A stretch of 64,000 nt of DNA from Lepus europaeus (GCF_033115175.1 NC_084850.1:102611439-102675438); one strand, 5' to 3'; positions 1 through 12,998 are shown, counted from the first letter of the stretch. The notes: generated by a model from the sequence alone, not told the origin. Made by a program: numbers and translations.

Positions 1-671
1 TTTGTGACTGTGGGGCTGCCTGGGAGCTGTGCTCCTGCCCAGCATTGCCACACAGGATCTGGCCACATAGCTCTAGTCTGGGAAAGATCCAAACTCACAA
101 TTGAAGTACAGTATATACTGAATGTGTATTGCTCTCGTACCACTCAAAAGTTAAATAATCCCAACTCCAATCATTGTTAATTGGGGACCATGTGTATACT
201 CAATCACATACTTCCTTCCCCTTTCATACACATAAAGTAGCACTGTTCCAGATATTGATTTTGTAACCCAGGATTTCTCCTTATCAGCACAGAGATAAGC
301 TTTGTATTTAATTTTATGCTTATTTACTTGAATGCCCATGTGTGATCATTTCTTTCACATTCAGTCCTTTGCATAATCGCCACTTTTTGGCTTTCTAACT
401 GCCTGGAGGGTCATATGTACTTAGAAAAGTGATCTTGATAAGCGCCTCCCTATGCAATAGTGCCCAAGAGCATGGTCACTGGTTTAGATTCCAGCCCACA
501 CGCTTGCTCTGATAATGCTGGTTTTTAGGTGAAAGGGTTTTGGGACTTCTCATCTCTCCCCCTTCTCTTTTCTCAGGAGGAATCCTGAGCTCTTCCAAAG
601 AAGTGTTAATCTGGGTTGGGAAGATTCCATGACACCAGGCCAAACCCCAGTTTCAGAAGTTGGAACTTTAA

Positions 672-918
672 AAAATACAGATTTTATTTATTTATTTTAT
701 TTGACAAAGTGACAGAGAGAGATCTTCCATCCGCTCATTCATTTCTCTAAATAGCTGCAATGGCCCAGGCTGGTTCAGGCCAAAGCCAGGAGCCTGGAAC
801 TCCATCTGGGTCTCACATGGGTGGCAGGGGCCCAAAGACTTGGACCATCTTCTGCTGCTTTCCCAGGCATGTTAGCAGGGAACTGGATCAGAAGTCAAAC
901 AGCTGGGACTTGTCTCTC
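672..918 (-). mobile_element. CSINE, old
   Basis: Opens with TTTATTTATTTTATTTGACAAAG (reverse 3' tail) and CTTCCATCCGCTCATT. The tRNA-like head is missing. Bases 1-670 before it show nothing recognisable. Confidence 0.8.
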
Positions 919-1385
919 CCTATCTCACTCGTTTTCAGATAAATAATCCTTAAAAAATCCAAATGCAACTACACTTAAACAATTTCTGCCTCTTTAGATA
1001 CAATACTTAGGGGGAGGGAGGATGGGAGTGAAATGCAATGTTTGCCCATAAAAATGCACTCACAATACTGCATACTTAAAAATTTGAGATATCTTGTGAT
1101 GAGTTTTTTCCACAACTAAAAAAATAAACTCATAGAAATATATTTTCTTCAGGGTAAAAGAAGGGACCTGTAACATTCTGAGCACCAACTATCCTGTGGT
1201 TGCCACTTTTCCTCATACTTACAGGAAGTGGAAAAGTAGCTGTAATAGCACCTGTATGTGGTGCTGTCAGTGTTAGTATGAACAATAACTGGAGAGGCTG
1301 CAGAGGCGGCCCTGTATAACCATTGGTCATTTATGTTTACTTGCCTTACAAATACTTGTTAGCACCAGGGTTTGTTGTGTGTGGG

Positions 1386-1714
1386 TTTTTTTTTTTTTTT
1401 TTGACAGGCAGAGTGGACAGTGAGAGAGAGCGAGAGAAAGGTCTTCCTTTACTGTTGGTTCACCCTCCAATGGCCGCTGTGGCCAGTGCACCACGCTGAT
1501 CCGATGGCAGGAGCCAGGTACTTCTGCTTCCTGGTCTCCCATGGGGTGCAGGGCCCAAGCACTTGGGCCATCCTCCACTGCACTCCCGGGCCACAGCAGA
1601 GAGCTGGCCTGGAAGAGGAGCAACCGGGACAGAATCTGGCGCCCGACCGGGACTAGAACCCGGTGTGCCAGCGCTGTGGCTCACTAGGCTAATCCTCCGC
1701 CTGCGGCGCCGGCC
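1386..1714 (-). mobile_element. CSINE2, full length
   Basis: T17 then TGACAGGCAGAGTGGACAG, ending in GCGGCGCCGGCC. Young subfamily. Confidence 0.92.
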
Positions 1715-1899
1715 AAATACCACCAAGGGTTTGTAATACCACATACCTGAGGAAAAATTTGTAAAGGAGGTCAGCAGTGTTTTTTTTTTTTTTTTTTCAT
1801 TTCCAGCAGCAGAGCCTTGGTTCAAGTCAGGAACATCTGACTCCTCAAATCTAAGCACTACATTTACACATATTCTTTTTTCCTGTTAATGATACCTTT

Positions 1900-2069
1900 T
1901 AAAAAAAAAGACTGATTGATTTGAAAGGGGGGAGAGCAGGGGCCCAAGCACTTGGGCCATCTTCTGCTGCTTTCACAGGCGCATTAGCAAGGAGCTGGAT
2001 CAGAAGTGGGGTACGGGATGCAGGTGACCCAAGTGGATGGCTTAACCAGCTGCACCGCGATGCCCGCCC
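1900..2069 (-). mobile_element. CSINE, internally deleted
   Basis: The 3' tail joins directly to GGGGCCCAAGCACTTGGGCC; the middle third is missing. The head ends GATGCCCGCCCC. Confidence 0.75.
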
Positions 2070-2170
2070 CGTTATTTGCCTTTAAAACAGTAATGGGTAA
2101 AGGGTGATCATGTGCCACCTGAATTCTGGTCTACTGCTACCACTGACTAAATGCAAAAGAAACACTTTCT

Positions 2171-2511
2171 GGCCATTGCGGCAGCTCAGTAGGCTAATCC
2201 TCCGCCTGCAGCGCCGGCACCCCGGGTTCTAGTCCCGGTTGGGGCACCGGATTCTGTCCCAGTTGCTCCTCTTCCAGTCCAGCTCTCTGCTGTGGCCTGG
2301 GAAGGCAGTGGAGGATGGCCCAAGTCCTTGGGCCCTGCACCCCATGGGAGACCAGGAGAAGCACCTGGCTCCTGGCTTTGGATCAGCATGGTGCGCCGGC
2401 CGCAGCGCGCCAACCGCAGCGGCCACTGGAGGGTGAACCAATGGCAAAGGAAGACCTTTCTCTCTGTCTCTCTCTCTCACTGTCCACTCTGCCTGTCAAA
2501 AAAAAAAAAAA
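2171..2511 (+). mobile_element. CSINE2 with target duplication
   Basis: From GGCCATTGCGGCAGC to A15. AAACACTTTCT is repeated on both sides (about 2160-2170 and 2510-2520). Confidence 0.92.
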
Positions 2512-2587
2512 ACACTTTCTAAATAAGAAATTACGTTTCATATGAAGACATCAATATATTTACACTGAGGGAACAGGGGAACCATTT

Positions 2588-2907
2588 TTTTAAAAAAGAT
2601 TTATTTTATTTATTTGAAAGACAGAGTTACAGAGAGAGGTATAGACAGAGAGAGAGGTCTTCCATCTGATGGTTCACTCCCCAAATGGCCGCAGCTGTGC
2701 CGATCCAAAGCCAGGAGCCAGGAACTTCCTCCGGGTCTCCCACGTGGGTGCAGGGGCCCAAGGACTTGGGCCATCTTCTACTGCTTTCCCAGGCCACAGC
2801 AGAGAGCTGGATCGGAAAAGGAGCAGCCAGGACTAAAATCGGCGCCCACATGGGATGCCGGCGCTTCAGGCCAGGGCTTAAACCCATTGCGCCACAGCAC
2901 CGGCCCC
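2588..2907 (-). mobile_element. CSINE with target duplication
   Basis: Complete copy; GGGAACCATTT occurs at about 2578-2588 and 2908-2918. Confidence 0.92.
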
Positions 2908-3371
2908 GGGAACCATTTAAAGTAAATAAAGGTAGAATGTGAATTTAAGATTTTTGCTCTTCTTTCAAGTCTTAAATTTACAACAAAGTCATCTTCCACC
3001 CAGAAGTTGGAGCAACACTCAACACTTCCCTGGATCATTCTGCACACATTTTATCGATGATGCCCAAGCTCATCCCTGGACACTGGGAGAAGGACGAAGA
3101 TGTCAAGAGATAAGAGAGGCAGGACGACAGGTCCGAGAGGGATGGAGTGACTAGCTTTTACCACAGATCTGGAGTGGGGCCCAAGATTTTAACAAGTTCA
3201 TAGGTGATACTGATGCTGTATCCACAGACTACACTTTGAATAGCAAGACAGGCATTAATCACCAAATGGAATAAAGTGTTACAGGTATGTGGAAATCATA
3301 TGGTACTGTGTAAGCAGTGAGGAGGGAATGGGCCTTTTCTGTACTTGAGAGTGTTAGAAAAGGCTCTGTCA

Positions 3372-3441
3372 GGGCTGGCACTGTGGTGTAGCAGGTTAAG
3401 CTGCCACCTGCAGTGCGGGTATGGGATACCCATAAAACCAG
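3372..3441 (+). mobile_element. CSINE head fragment
   Basis: Only the tRNA-like 70 bp (GGGCTGGCACTGTGGTGTAG...); the body is lost. Confidence 0.7.
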
Positions 3442-3508
3442 ATGACTCTGTGATAAATTGCAAAATCCCTTAATATGAAGTGTTTAAAAGGTTTAAATGT
3501 TGGGTTGG

Positions 3509-3795
3509 GACAGGTGTTGTGGCTCAGCACGTTAAGCCACCACCTGGGACACCTGTATCCCATATTGGAGTGCCTGGTTTGAGTCCCAACAACTCTGCTT
3601 CCAATCCAGCTCCCTCCTAAAGTGCCTGGGAAGCAGAAAAATGATGGCTCAAGCACTTGAGTCCTTGCCGCCCTCATGGGAAACCCAGATGGAGTTTCTA
3701 GCTCCTGGCTTTGACCTGCCCAGCCCCAGCTGTTGTGGCCATTTGGGGAGCAAATCAGCAGTGGAAACTCTTTTTGCCTTTCAAAAGTATTTTTT
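3509..3795 (+). mobile_element. CSINE, old
   Basis: GGGACAGGTGTTGTGGC start, diverged body, CCTTTCAAAAG tail. Confidence 0.8.
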
Positions 3796-3826
3796 AAGAC
3801 TTTTATTTTTCATAAGATATTATTTT

Positions 3827-4169
3827 TTAAAAAATTTTTTTGACAGGCAGAGTGGACAGTGACAGAGAGAGACAGAGAGAAAGGTCTTCCTTTGCCGTTG
3901 GTTCACAATCCAATGGCCGCCGTGGCCGGTGCACTGCCGCTGGTGCACCACGCTGATCCGAAGGCAGGAGCCAGGTGCTTATCCTGGTCTGCCATGAGGT
4001 GCAGGGCCCAAGAACTTGGGCCATCCTCCACTGCACTCCTGGGCCATAGCAGAGAGCTGGCCTGGAAGAGGGGCAACCGGGACAGAATCCGGCGCCCTGA
4101 CCGGGACTAGAACCTGGTGTGCCGGTGCCGCTAGGCAGAGGATTAGCCTGTTGAGCCACGGCGCCGGCC
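3827..4169 (-). mobile_element. CSINE2, full length
   Basis: TTTTTTTGACAGGCAGAGTGG to GGCGCCGGCC. Confidence 0.9.
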
Positions 4170-4218
4170 AATAAGTATTGTTTTTAAAGTCAGGGTGAAA
4201 GAGTATAAAATGTTATTT

Positions 4219-4545
4219 TTTAAAAAGATTTATTTATTTATTTGAAAGGCAGAGTTAACAGAGAGGCAGAGGCAGAGAGAAAGAGAGTCTTCCAACTGCT
4301 GGTTCACTCTCCAAATGCCACAATGGCCAGAGCTGGGATGATCCGAAGCCAGGAGCCAGGAGCTTCCTCCAGGTCTCCCACATGGGTGGAGGGGCCCAAG
4401 GACTTGGGCCATCTTCTTACTGCTTCCCCAGGCCATAGCAGAGAGCTAGATCAGAAGTGGAGCAGCTGGGACTCGAATCGGTGCCCATATGGGATGCGGG
4501 CAGTGCAGGTGGTGGCTTCACCTGCTACAGTGCAGCAACGACCAC
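4219..4545 (-). mobile_element. CSINE
   Basis: AAAAAGATTTATTTATTTAT tail with GGGATGATCCGAAGCCAGG body; the head is diverged. Confidence 0.88.
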
Positions 4546-4627
4546 TAAAATGTTCTATTAATGAACATAACAGCCTGACCTACATTTAACAAATGGAAGT
4601 ACATCAATAAATAAGGAAAGAGCATTT

Positions 4628-4660
4628 TTAAAAGATTCATTTAAAGGTATGAGTGACAGA

Positions 4661-4695
<35 letters not shown>

Positions 4696-4967
4696 GAGAG
4701 ACTCTTCCATCTACTGGTTCACTTCCCAAATGCCTGCAACATCCAGGTTAGACCAGGCTGAAGCCTGGAGCTTGGAATGCCATCTGAGTCTCCCACATGG
4801 GTGGCAGGAACCTAAGTACTTGGGCCACTGTCTGCTGCCAGGCACATTAGCATGAAGTTGGATGGGAAGCATGGAGTGGCAGGGACTCAAACCAGTCACT
4901 CTGATATGGGATGCGGGAGTCCCAATCCCAAGTGGCAGCTTAACCCACTGCACCACAACATCCAATT
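4628..4967 (-). mobile_element. CSINE with (GA)n expansion
   Basis: Old copy whose pyrimidine-rich region has grown into (GA)n at 4662-4692. Confidence 0.82.
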
Positions 4968-5069
4968 CCAGCACTGAAGTCTTAACAGCCTGTTATACTT
5001 GTTTTTTCCTATTCGGTCGCCCACTTGTAACCAGATGTGTGGTTTCACAGCTGAGCTACTTTAAAGATC

Positions 5070-5165
5070 ATCATTCTCACTTTGCTCAGCACAATGATAC
5101 TTAACATTTATCAAGTACTTTTCATTTTCAAGGCACTTTACAACATCAGTTAATACTTGTCACAT
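5070..5165 (-). mobile_element. MIR fragment
   Basis: Short reverse-MIR segment (CATTTATCAAGTACTT, AAGGCACTTTACAACATCAG), cut by the CSINE2 at 5166. Confidence 0.5.
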
Positions 5166-5489
5166 GGCCGGCGCCGTGGCTTAACAGGCTAATCCTCCAC
5201 CTTGCGGCACTGGCACACCGGGTTCTAGTCCCGGTTGGGGCGCCGGATTCTATCCCGGTTGCCCCTCTTCCAGGCCAGCTCTCTGCTATGGCCCAGGAAG
5301 GCAGTGGAGGATGGCCCAAGTCCTTGGGCCCTGCACCCGCGTGGGAGACCAGGAGAAGCACCTGGCTCCTGGCTTCGGATCAGCACGATGCGCCGGCCGC
5401 AGTGGCCATTGGAGGGTGAACCAACGGCAAAAAGGAAGACCTTTCTCTCTGTCTCTCTCTATCCACTCTGCCTGTAAAAAAAAAAAAAA
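5166..5489 (+). mobile_element. CSINE2 with target duplication
   Basis: GGCCGGCGCCGTGGCTTAAC to A14; ACTTGTCACA flanks it on both sides. Confidence 0.93.
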
Positions 5490-5810
5490 CTTGTCACACA
5501 ATTTACAAGTTAACTTCCATTAGTCCAATTACAATTGGACCAGATTAAATTGACACCAGCCATCACCAGGAAAGCACCAAGACACCAGAAAGTGAAGAAA
5601 TGACAATTTCTGAACATCTTGAGGAAAGAGACAAAGTACTATAAAGGCTTATTATATCCCCCCACCCCCAACACTCTTCCAAAAGTGGAAAACAAGTCAA
5701 TAGCAAATAATTCCATTTTTACAAAAAAGGTTTTATGCTGGTGTATTTGGTAGTAATTTAAAAATAAGGCCCATTTGTATAACCCTGAAAGTACATCACA
5801 CAATTGTTTA

Positions 5811-6127
5811 AGCCATTTTTATTCATTTATTTGAGAGGCAGAGGTAGGAGAGGAGACAAAAAGAGAGAAAGAGACACACAGAGAGAAAGAGACAGAGAGC
5901 TCTTATCCACTGGGTCACTCCCCAGATGCCCACAACAGCTGGGAGTGGACCAGGCTTAAGTCAAGAGCCTGGAACTCAACCCAGGTCTCCCACATTGGTG
6001 GCAGGGGGTATACATGAGAAGGAAATTGGTATTGTGTGCAGAGGAACTGGGACTCAAACCCAGGTCCTGAGATACAGGATATGGCTGTCCCAACCAGTAG
6101 CTTAACCACTGCACTAAATGCCTACCC
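5811..6127 (-). mobile_element. CSINE, old
   Basis: TTATTCATTTATTTGAGAGGC tail; diverged head GCACTAAATGCCTACCC. From 5530 to 5810 nothing is recognised. Confidence 0.8.
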
Positions 6128-6171
6128 TACAACTATTTTTTTTTAAATATAGAAGAGAAAAATGCCTAATC

Positions 6172-6474
6172 TTTTTTTTTTTTTTTGACAGGCAGAGTTA
6201 GAGAGTGAGAGAGAGACAGAGAGAAAGGTCTTCCTTCCGTTGGTTCACCCCCCAAAGGCTGCTACGGCCGGCGCACTGCGCCGATCTGAAGCCAGAAGCC
6301 AGGTGCTTCCTCCTGGTCTCCCATGCAGGTGCAGGGCCCAAGCACTTGGGCCATCCTCCACTGCCTTCCCGGGCCACAGCAGAGAGCTGGACTGGAAGAG
6401 GAGCAACCGGGACTAGAACCTGGGGTGCTGGCGCCGCAGGCGGAGGATGAACCAAGTGAGCCGCGGCACTGGCC
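6172..6474 (-). mobile_element. CSINE2 with 16-bp target duplication
   Basis: AAAAATGCCTAATCTT occurs at about 6159-6174 and 6475-6490. Confidence 0.93.
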
Positions 6475-6689
6475 AAAAATGCCTAATCTTAAACAAGTAT
6501 TCAATCACAACAACATGTGATTCATTTTAGCAAAGGAAGCATTATATTAGGAATTCATTATATTAAAATAGATTTTCTACTTCCTTTTCACTTCTCCAGA
6601 GTGCCCTTGTACATGTATGTGTATACACACACGGCATACAGTTCATTTCTTATCAGTATAAAACATTGATTAGACCATTGTACTATATT

Positions 6690-6996
6690 TTAAAAAGATT
6701 TGTTTGTTTGAACGGCAGAGTGACAGCAAGAGAGGGAGAGACAGAGAGAGAGCGTCCATCTGCTGGTTTACTCCCCAGATGGCCACAACAGCCAGGGCTG
6801 GGCCAGGCTGAAGCCAGGAGCCAGAAACTCCATCTGGGTGACAGGAGTCCAAACTCTTGGGCCATAACCCACGGCCTTCTCAGGTGTATTAGCAGGACTT
6901 TGGATCAGAAGCAGGGTACACAAGACTCAAACAGCATTCTGCTATGGAATGCAGGCATCACAAACAGCAGTTGAACCCACTGCACAACTTAGGCCT
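6690..6996 (-). mobile_element. CSINE, old
   Basis: GATTTGTTTGTTTGAACGGC tail and CAGCCAGGGCTGGGCCAGGC body. Confidence 0.82.
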
Positions 6997-7114
6997 ATAG
7001 ACCATGATGCTTTTAATATTTAAAAATTGTGCCAAATTTTGAAACATATATGAGTAAATGTATGTTAAAGAAATGTTCTTCAAGAATTAGTTTTAAGCCA
7101 TTTTCATTTTAACT

Positions 7115-9574
7115 TTTATTATAAATCATTTTATAAACATTAGATAAATTACATATAAAAGCTAAACATAAATATACAGAAATAAAATGAAAACAGTACT
7201 ACTAATGCAAGAGAAATAAGCTAATGTATAAACATGTATGTATAACTTAATAGTAATTTTTTATCACTAATAGTTCTTCATGATTCCAAAAGCTATTCAG
7301 AAATGAAATGTAGTACATTCTGATTACTATCAAAGTTTAGATTTATAGGGAAAACTGCCATAGCACTATTTATTTTTCTTCTGAGAGAGAGAAGGGTCTT
7401 CTACCTGCTGTTTCACTTCCCAAACACCTGCAACAGCTGGGGCTGGGCGGGAACTAAAGCCAGGAACTGGGAACTCCATCCAGGTCTCCCTTGTGGGTGG
7501 CAGAGACCCAATTACTTGAGCCATCACTGCTGCCTCCCTGTGTGTGCATTAGCAGGAAGCTGGAGGCAGAAGCCAGAGCCAGGCACTCTGAACATGGAAT
7601 GTAGGCATCATATCCAATATCCTTACCACTAGGCCAAATGCCCATCCCAGCACTACCTATTTTTTAAAATTTTTTCAAACATTCAGAAGACAAATGACTG
7701 TGTTTCAAAACAAATTAAACTTGGGAAAGGCTCTTATCTAACTGAAGAGTATAAAAGTTTAGGCTTTGGTTAGCCACTAAGTCTAGTGGAAATTTTTTAG
7801 TTAAAATCTCCCTTATATTTGAGTTTTTGCCAAAATACCATAGATAAAACAAAATCAATTTATAGTTTTGTATAACATTGTATTTTATTTTTGAAAAACC
7901 CAAGTACTGTGATTATTTTAAATGTGACTGGTATTTAATAATATAATCATGACAGGAAGGAATACTTAAATGGGCTTAACTAAGGGAAAAGTTAATGTCC
8001 TCTATTTGCAAGGACCATTTGTAAATTATGATCAAGTTTATATTAAACCTGTCACCGATTTTTATTTGTACCTTACGAAATCATGCTGATTTTGTAATAT
8101 AGAATGCTCTTATAAAAGAGTTGAAATGATTCACTGCTCATGGTTAGCAGGAGGCCAGGCACAGATTGGGTGCTCCATGTTATTAAAGTGGAAGGTCTTG
8201 CAATGGCTTCTTTGTGCACATCAACACACAATTCAATGCAGTAGTTATGAATTAACCTGAAAGTCTTCAAAACATTTGAAACATGAAAATGAGTTCTTAG
8301 TGACAATCAGAAAAGTCATGATTACAAGTGGCTATTTTCAATCTTAGATTATCAAAATAGAATTAAATTGCAAATTCCTTTTAAAAATAGGCCTCTGAAA
8401 GCTGCTATTTGGGTATGGGGAGGACAGGTTCAGTTCTTTCTCACGAGATCAACCTATCAGCACCTGCTAAACTTCTGTTGGTTACAACATAGTCCTTAGA
8501 ACGGCTTCCTCTGAGGACTGAATCCACACATCTGAGGACTACTTCTGAGACTGTGGATTTTTAAACAAGGAACTCTCGCCTGCTTCTTGGTAAGTTACTA
8601 TGATTAAGTATATTTGGGAAACAATGCTTTAAAGCAACCAAAATAATTTTATCATATTTGAACATTACTTGAAATGAATGTTATAACTAATAAAAGTCAC
8701 ATGTATCAAGCTTTTTAATAATCTACATAGCTTAATGCCCAAGTATTTCTTAACTAAATGTCACAAGGTTTTGTCCTAATTCTCTGGATAGCTCACAAGC
8801 ACTGATAAAACAACTGCTGGTGATTGAACTTCTATAATGTTAGTGTTGCATATGCCTTCTCTTACCAGGAAGCAAAAGAGTCATCTAGCAGTTGTATTAA
8901 AAAACAATGAGGAATTTATCAAAATAGTCTGACTACTTACAGAGTAGTCTTTAAATAGCTATACCAACATCAGTTAGTAGAGTTATTTGCAAAGGTTGTT
9001 ATCAACACCCATTTCCTTAAAAAATTAATATACAAAGTATTATATCAACTCCAGGTACAAAATCTCATTTGCCAAATAATGCAAGTGGGAAGCAATTATT
9101 TAACTGACTATATATATACATGGACAAAAGTACGCAGTTTAACTGATCAACTAGTGATAAATCCCTCTGTCCCTCTGAATTAAAAAAAGATAACATATGC
9201 ATTGAATGAAATATACTTTCAAACAAATATCATGGAGCAATGAGGAAAGTTTAAATTATTAGAAATTTAACAGAACACTTAGGACTAAACTCATGAACAG
9301 TTAGCCACTTATATTTTCTAATTAGAGTACCATATGCAGAGAAAGAAGACTGTAAGCTTACTGAAGTGGGTTCAAGTGATTAAAACTACTTTATTTAAAG
9401 TGAATCACTTTTGTACCTCAAGTAAATGATGCAGAATTCAGCAATTTATTAAAAATACTCCAGCAATTTTAGCATTAGTACAAACCATTGCCAATACACA
9501 AAATTATGTTCTCAAATTTTATATATTCAAGTTAGAAAGGGCTCAATCCCAAGTCTTTGGTTCCACATTGTACT
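7115..9574 (-). other. RP2: probable RP2 3' UTR (3' limit unresolved)
   Basis: Downstream of the RP2 stop lies about 2.4 kb of AT-rich sequence that is free of recognisable repeats except one old SINE at 7371-7648, unlike the repeat-packed introns. Several minus-strand AATAAA motifs occur, at 9445-9450 (about 125 nt after the stop), 8061-8066 and 7115-7120. Human RP2 is known to have a long 3' UTR, so a distal site near 7.1 kb is plausible, but the sequence alone does not show which signal is used. The chosen limit is an inference. Confidence 0.4.
7371..7648 (-). mobile_element. CSINE, old, within probable RP2 3' UTR
   Basis: Body GGGCTGGGCGGGAACTAAAG and head region GGCCAAATGCCCATCCC; strongly diverged. 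Confidence 0.75.
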
Positions 9575-9658
9575 TCACATGCCCATTTGTACATCAGCAA
9601 AGTTGTAGAAGTTGTCTACATCTTCAGACGCTGTCTCTTTGCTTTCTGATACAAACAT
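9575..9658 (-). CDS. RP2: RP2 coding exon 5 (residues 324-350 and stop)
   Basis: The last coding exon, 84 nt including TGA at the complement of 9575-9577. It starts ATG TTT GTA after an ...AAAATAG acceptor and encodes MFVSESKETASEDVDNFYNF, then a short tail ending QMGM. Human RP2 ends QMGI, so the final residue is conservatively changed. With the other four exons this totals 350 residues, the normal family length. The exon was found from the frame and phase expected after exon 4; it is too short to stand out as an ORF. The acidic, flexible tail is the least conserved part of RP2. Confidence 0.94.
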   Translation of the reverse strand: MFVSESKETASEDVDNFYNFADVQMGM

Positions 9659-11050
9659 CTATTTTAAATATAAAAGAAACAAAAAATAAATGCTAGTGAT
9701 CTCCAAATGCCAAAGCCCAAAGCCCACATTCTCCACAAAGTCATAAGCTTATTATTTTAAAAAAATGCAAGTACATCATCTATACTATTTAATCTGTAGA
9801 TTTTTCTTTAGAACCCATGCAATATGGTTTCAATGGCTACTATGTATTTAAGTTCTTTTCTAAGTACTTGTGATTTAGTTGAGGTGTTTGTTTTCCTAAC
9901 ACTTTAGCTCTGCTTTATTACATTTAGAAGTTTACTGTTTAGTAGAATACACAATATTATGAAAGCTACTGAATAAGAAGGTTTATTTAAAGAACTCTTG
10001 TTTTTTTCTGTTTTTTTTTTTTTTTAAATAAACTCAGTAGGCTGAGAAGCAAAATCTGGGATTATCCTTTTCAAAGCTGCTAAAGATATATTACTAATTT
10101 TAAATAAACTATTCTCTAACATTGATAAAGCAGTATTCAACAGAATCCTTCAAAAGCAGCCTTTTCAAAGGTCAGCCAGTAATTAAAGACCTGGGTTGTA
10201 TTCTAGTTTTATCATAAACTAGCTGTATAATGCTGGCAATTCAATAACCTCTCTTGGCTCAGTTTCCATAACTGATGATGACAAAGTTGGATTATATAAT
10301 CTCTAAACAATTCAACTCTGAAAACTTCAAATCATATAATCATTTCACCTCTCAGTTTCCTTCTCTATTTAATCTGATATTTCCCCTCTCCCTTGGTACT
10401 ACTGTGATGATAAAATGAGACCAAAGACTAAGTACCTTAAATTTTACAAATTCAAGGAAACTTAAGCCAAATAAGAGGACAAAACAAAAAATTTCCTCTC
10501 AGATATTTAAAAAGTCAATTATATATTGATTCATTTAATCTTTTTTTATATGATTCATTTTTAAGTTAGTAAGTCTAAAATTCTTAGATACAGCAACCTC
10601 GTCAACATGTTTACAAAATGTTCACATGTAATAAACCCAAGTGCAATTTCTGATGAGGCATTACTAAAGCAAATAAAAATGAACCCTGGTCAGTCAGCAG
10701 GATTGTCTAAAGAATACAATGTTAGAAATAAAATAGTTTTCAACATATTACCAGTTTAATAAATGCCTTGAAGAGACATTTGATAATTTTTCTTGAGCAA
10801 ATACACTACCGAAGGACTTTATTAAGTAGATTCTTATTCTGTGATTCTTTTTAGCAATTAAAGTTTTAGTTTGGCAAGGAAAAAGCAAAGCTTAGTTCTC
10901 AATTTTTTACCATAGGTACTAAAAATCAAGATCTGCTATTTTCTTTTTAAATCTCAAGCAACACCAGGGGATAAAAAGTACTATCTGATTATAAAGAAAA
11001 GGAGATGAAATAAAAAGACAGGTTGAAATATACTCAATAAAATCTTGTAC
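9659..11050 (-). other. RP2: RP2 intron 4
   Basis: 1,392 bp, GTACAAG donor to AAAATAG acceptor. Mostly unique AT-rich DNA with a T run at 10009-10025 and a degenerate MIR at about 10185-10330. Confidence 0.92.
10185..10330 (+). mobile_element. MIR, degenerate
   Basis: CTGGGTTGTATTCTAGTTTT, TAACCTCTCTTGGCTCAGTT and a weak tail. Lies in RP2 intron 4. Confidence 0.6.
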
Positions 11051-11136
11051 CTTGGTCCCACTGAAGATCTCGTCTACAATAAGTTGACATTGTTCTACAG
11101 CACCATCTCCGTTAAACTCCAAAGCAATAACAGGAC
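11051..11136 (-). CDS. RP2: RP2 coding exon 4 (end of codon 295 to residue 323)
   Basis: This 86-nt exon starts with the two bases that complete Gly295 and then encodes [20 protein letters not shown] and on through DEIFSGTK. The acceptor is ...TTTGCTTATAG (complement of 11137 onward) and the donor is GTACAAG. Length and phase equal human exon 4. The segment is the core beta-strand/helix of the NDPK-like domain of RP2, which lacks a working kinase site. Rabbit-specific changes relative to human (Gln where human has Val after AVE, and Asp and Ser in the DEIFSG segment) are conservative. An apparent longer open frame around this exon is a chance extension into the flanking introns. Confidence 0.95.
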
Positions 11137-12688
11137 CTATAAGCAAACCCAAGAAGTGTTTTCTTAGCATGAATACAAATATATGCTAAAATTAATCTAC
11201 CCTGAAGAATCTCCAGCATCTTCTTTGGGGGTGAGAAAAAAGAGGGAAGTAGACAGATGGGACACATCACCTCAGCTGCTTCTTCCTACTCTCATCATAA
11301 AACAAATTAACATAGACTCTCATCCCACGATGAGTAACTTCAGTGCTATTATAGGACTAGTGTCACATTTTTAAAGTGTTGTAAATAGTCTGGCTTTTCT
11401 TGTTTTAATTCCTCTATAAAAACCACAGAAACTCTACTCATTCAGCAGTACAAAGAATAGTTGATAAAATAGCAAATAAGATCAAAAGCAATCCAAGTCA
11501 ACATAAGTAGGTTGTGCCAGGCAGCCAGGCGTGCTTCCAAGTCTCCTACTTACCAGCCAAGTTCTGGGCCACCAATAATGGAGCTAAGCCAAATAGGAAT
11601 TGAGGCCAGGCACCAAAAGTAACAGCCATCTGAAAGCATTTTCCTGGAGTGTATTTTACAGCTACATTCTAGAAACAAAGACTAGGTTTTTGTTTTTGGT
11701 CCGCTGGACAGAATATTTGTACTTTTTTTTTTAAATTGAGACTCCTTTTCCATACATTAATCTGAATAGTTTCAAAAGTACCTGTACTTTAAATTTTGGG
11801 ATAAAGAGTCATGATTTAATCTTTGGTCAGCTTGGATTCAAGTGTAGCATTGGCACTAGCGTTATCAAATTGTTGGCAAGTATGGTCATAAGTTAGCCAA
11901 GCAAAATATGTCCTTTAATTCAATCAATATTTATTCAGCTACCCCTATATTCCTAACAGATTTGTTTTTTCCCTCCTGTAATAGATAACTCCTGATTTCT
12001 AGAGAACTACACATTTTTTAAAACATACAGAAACACATTAAACAAATGCAAAGCATAGAGTAATGAAATACTCATACAATACTAAGATGAATGAATATGA
12101 AATTGAATGTATTCATGTGCCACAAGACAAGGTATCAGGATGAGAAAGGAAAGATCACATTACACTGAGCACCAAAGTAACTGAAGTCTTGTTATTAAAT
12201 ACAGACAACAAATACAGAAAAGGCAGGGTATTTAACTGTCAACCATACACTGAGATATAGAGAATGAGTTAAAGTATGAGTTTTTCAAAAATTACACTGT
12301 ACAGATCAGGACAGGTACTGAGTAAAGAAAACAGGGTAAGCAGGTACATTTTCTTTCTCCTAACAAGGTTCTATGGAGGAGGCAGGTAATAAGAGGGTTA
12401 ACAAACAAGAGATGAGTTGCAGGGGGTGCACAATTCTAAATGGAGGCTGACAGGAAAAGGTTCTTAGATTAGATTGCCTATCCCAACCCATGGATCTGTT
12501 TTAGATCATTTGATGTAAAAAAGAAAAAATACTGAGGAAAGAAAATATTTACATATAGGAGAGAGGGTACAAGGTGGAAGTGACAGACAGAAGTGAAACT
12601 TTTCTGAGTGTACCTTCTCAAGTAATTTTGACATGGATCCCATGTAATTGCCTCAAAAATTCAAAATGGACTATTGAAAAGAAAAGCA

Positions 12689-12998
12689 AGGGGCTGGTAC
12701 CATGGTGCAGTAGGTTAATCCTCCACCTGCAGCGCCAGCATCCAATATGGGTGCCGGTTCTAGTCCCAGCTGCTCCTCTTCCGAACCAGCTCTCTGCTGG
12801 CCTGGGAAAGCAGAAGATGGCCCAACCCCTTGAGTCCCTGCACCTGTGTGGGAGACCCAGAAGAAGCTCCTGGCTCCTGGCTTTGGATTGGCGCAGCTCT
12901 GGGCTGTTGTGCCCATTTGGGGAGTGAACCAATGGAAGGAAGACCGTTCTGTTTCTTCCTCTTACTGTAACTCTCTCAAATAAAGAAATTTAAAAAAA
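12689..12998 (+). mobile_element. CSINE with target duplication
   Basis: GGGGCTGGTACCATGGTGCA to A11; AAAAGAAAAGCAA flanks both sides. The 11.2-12.6 kb stretch before it shows no recognised feature. Confidence 0.9.
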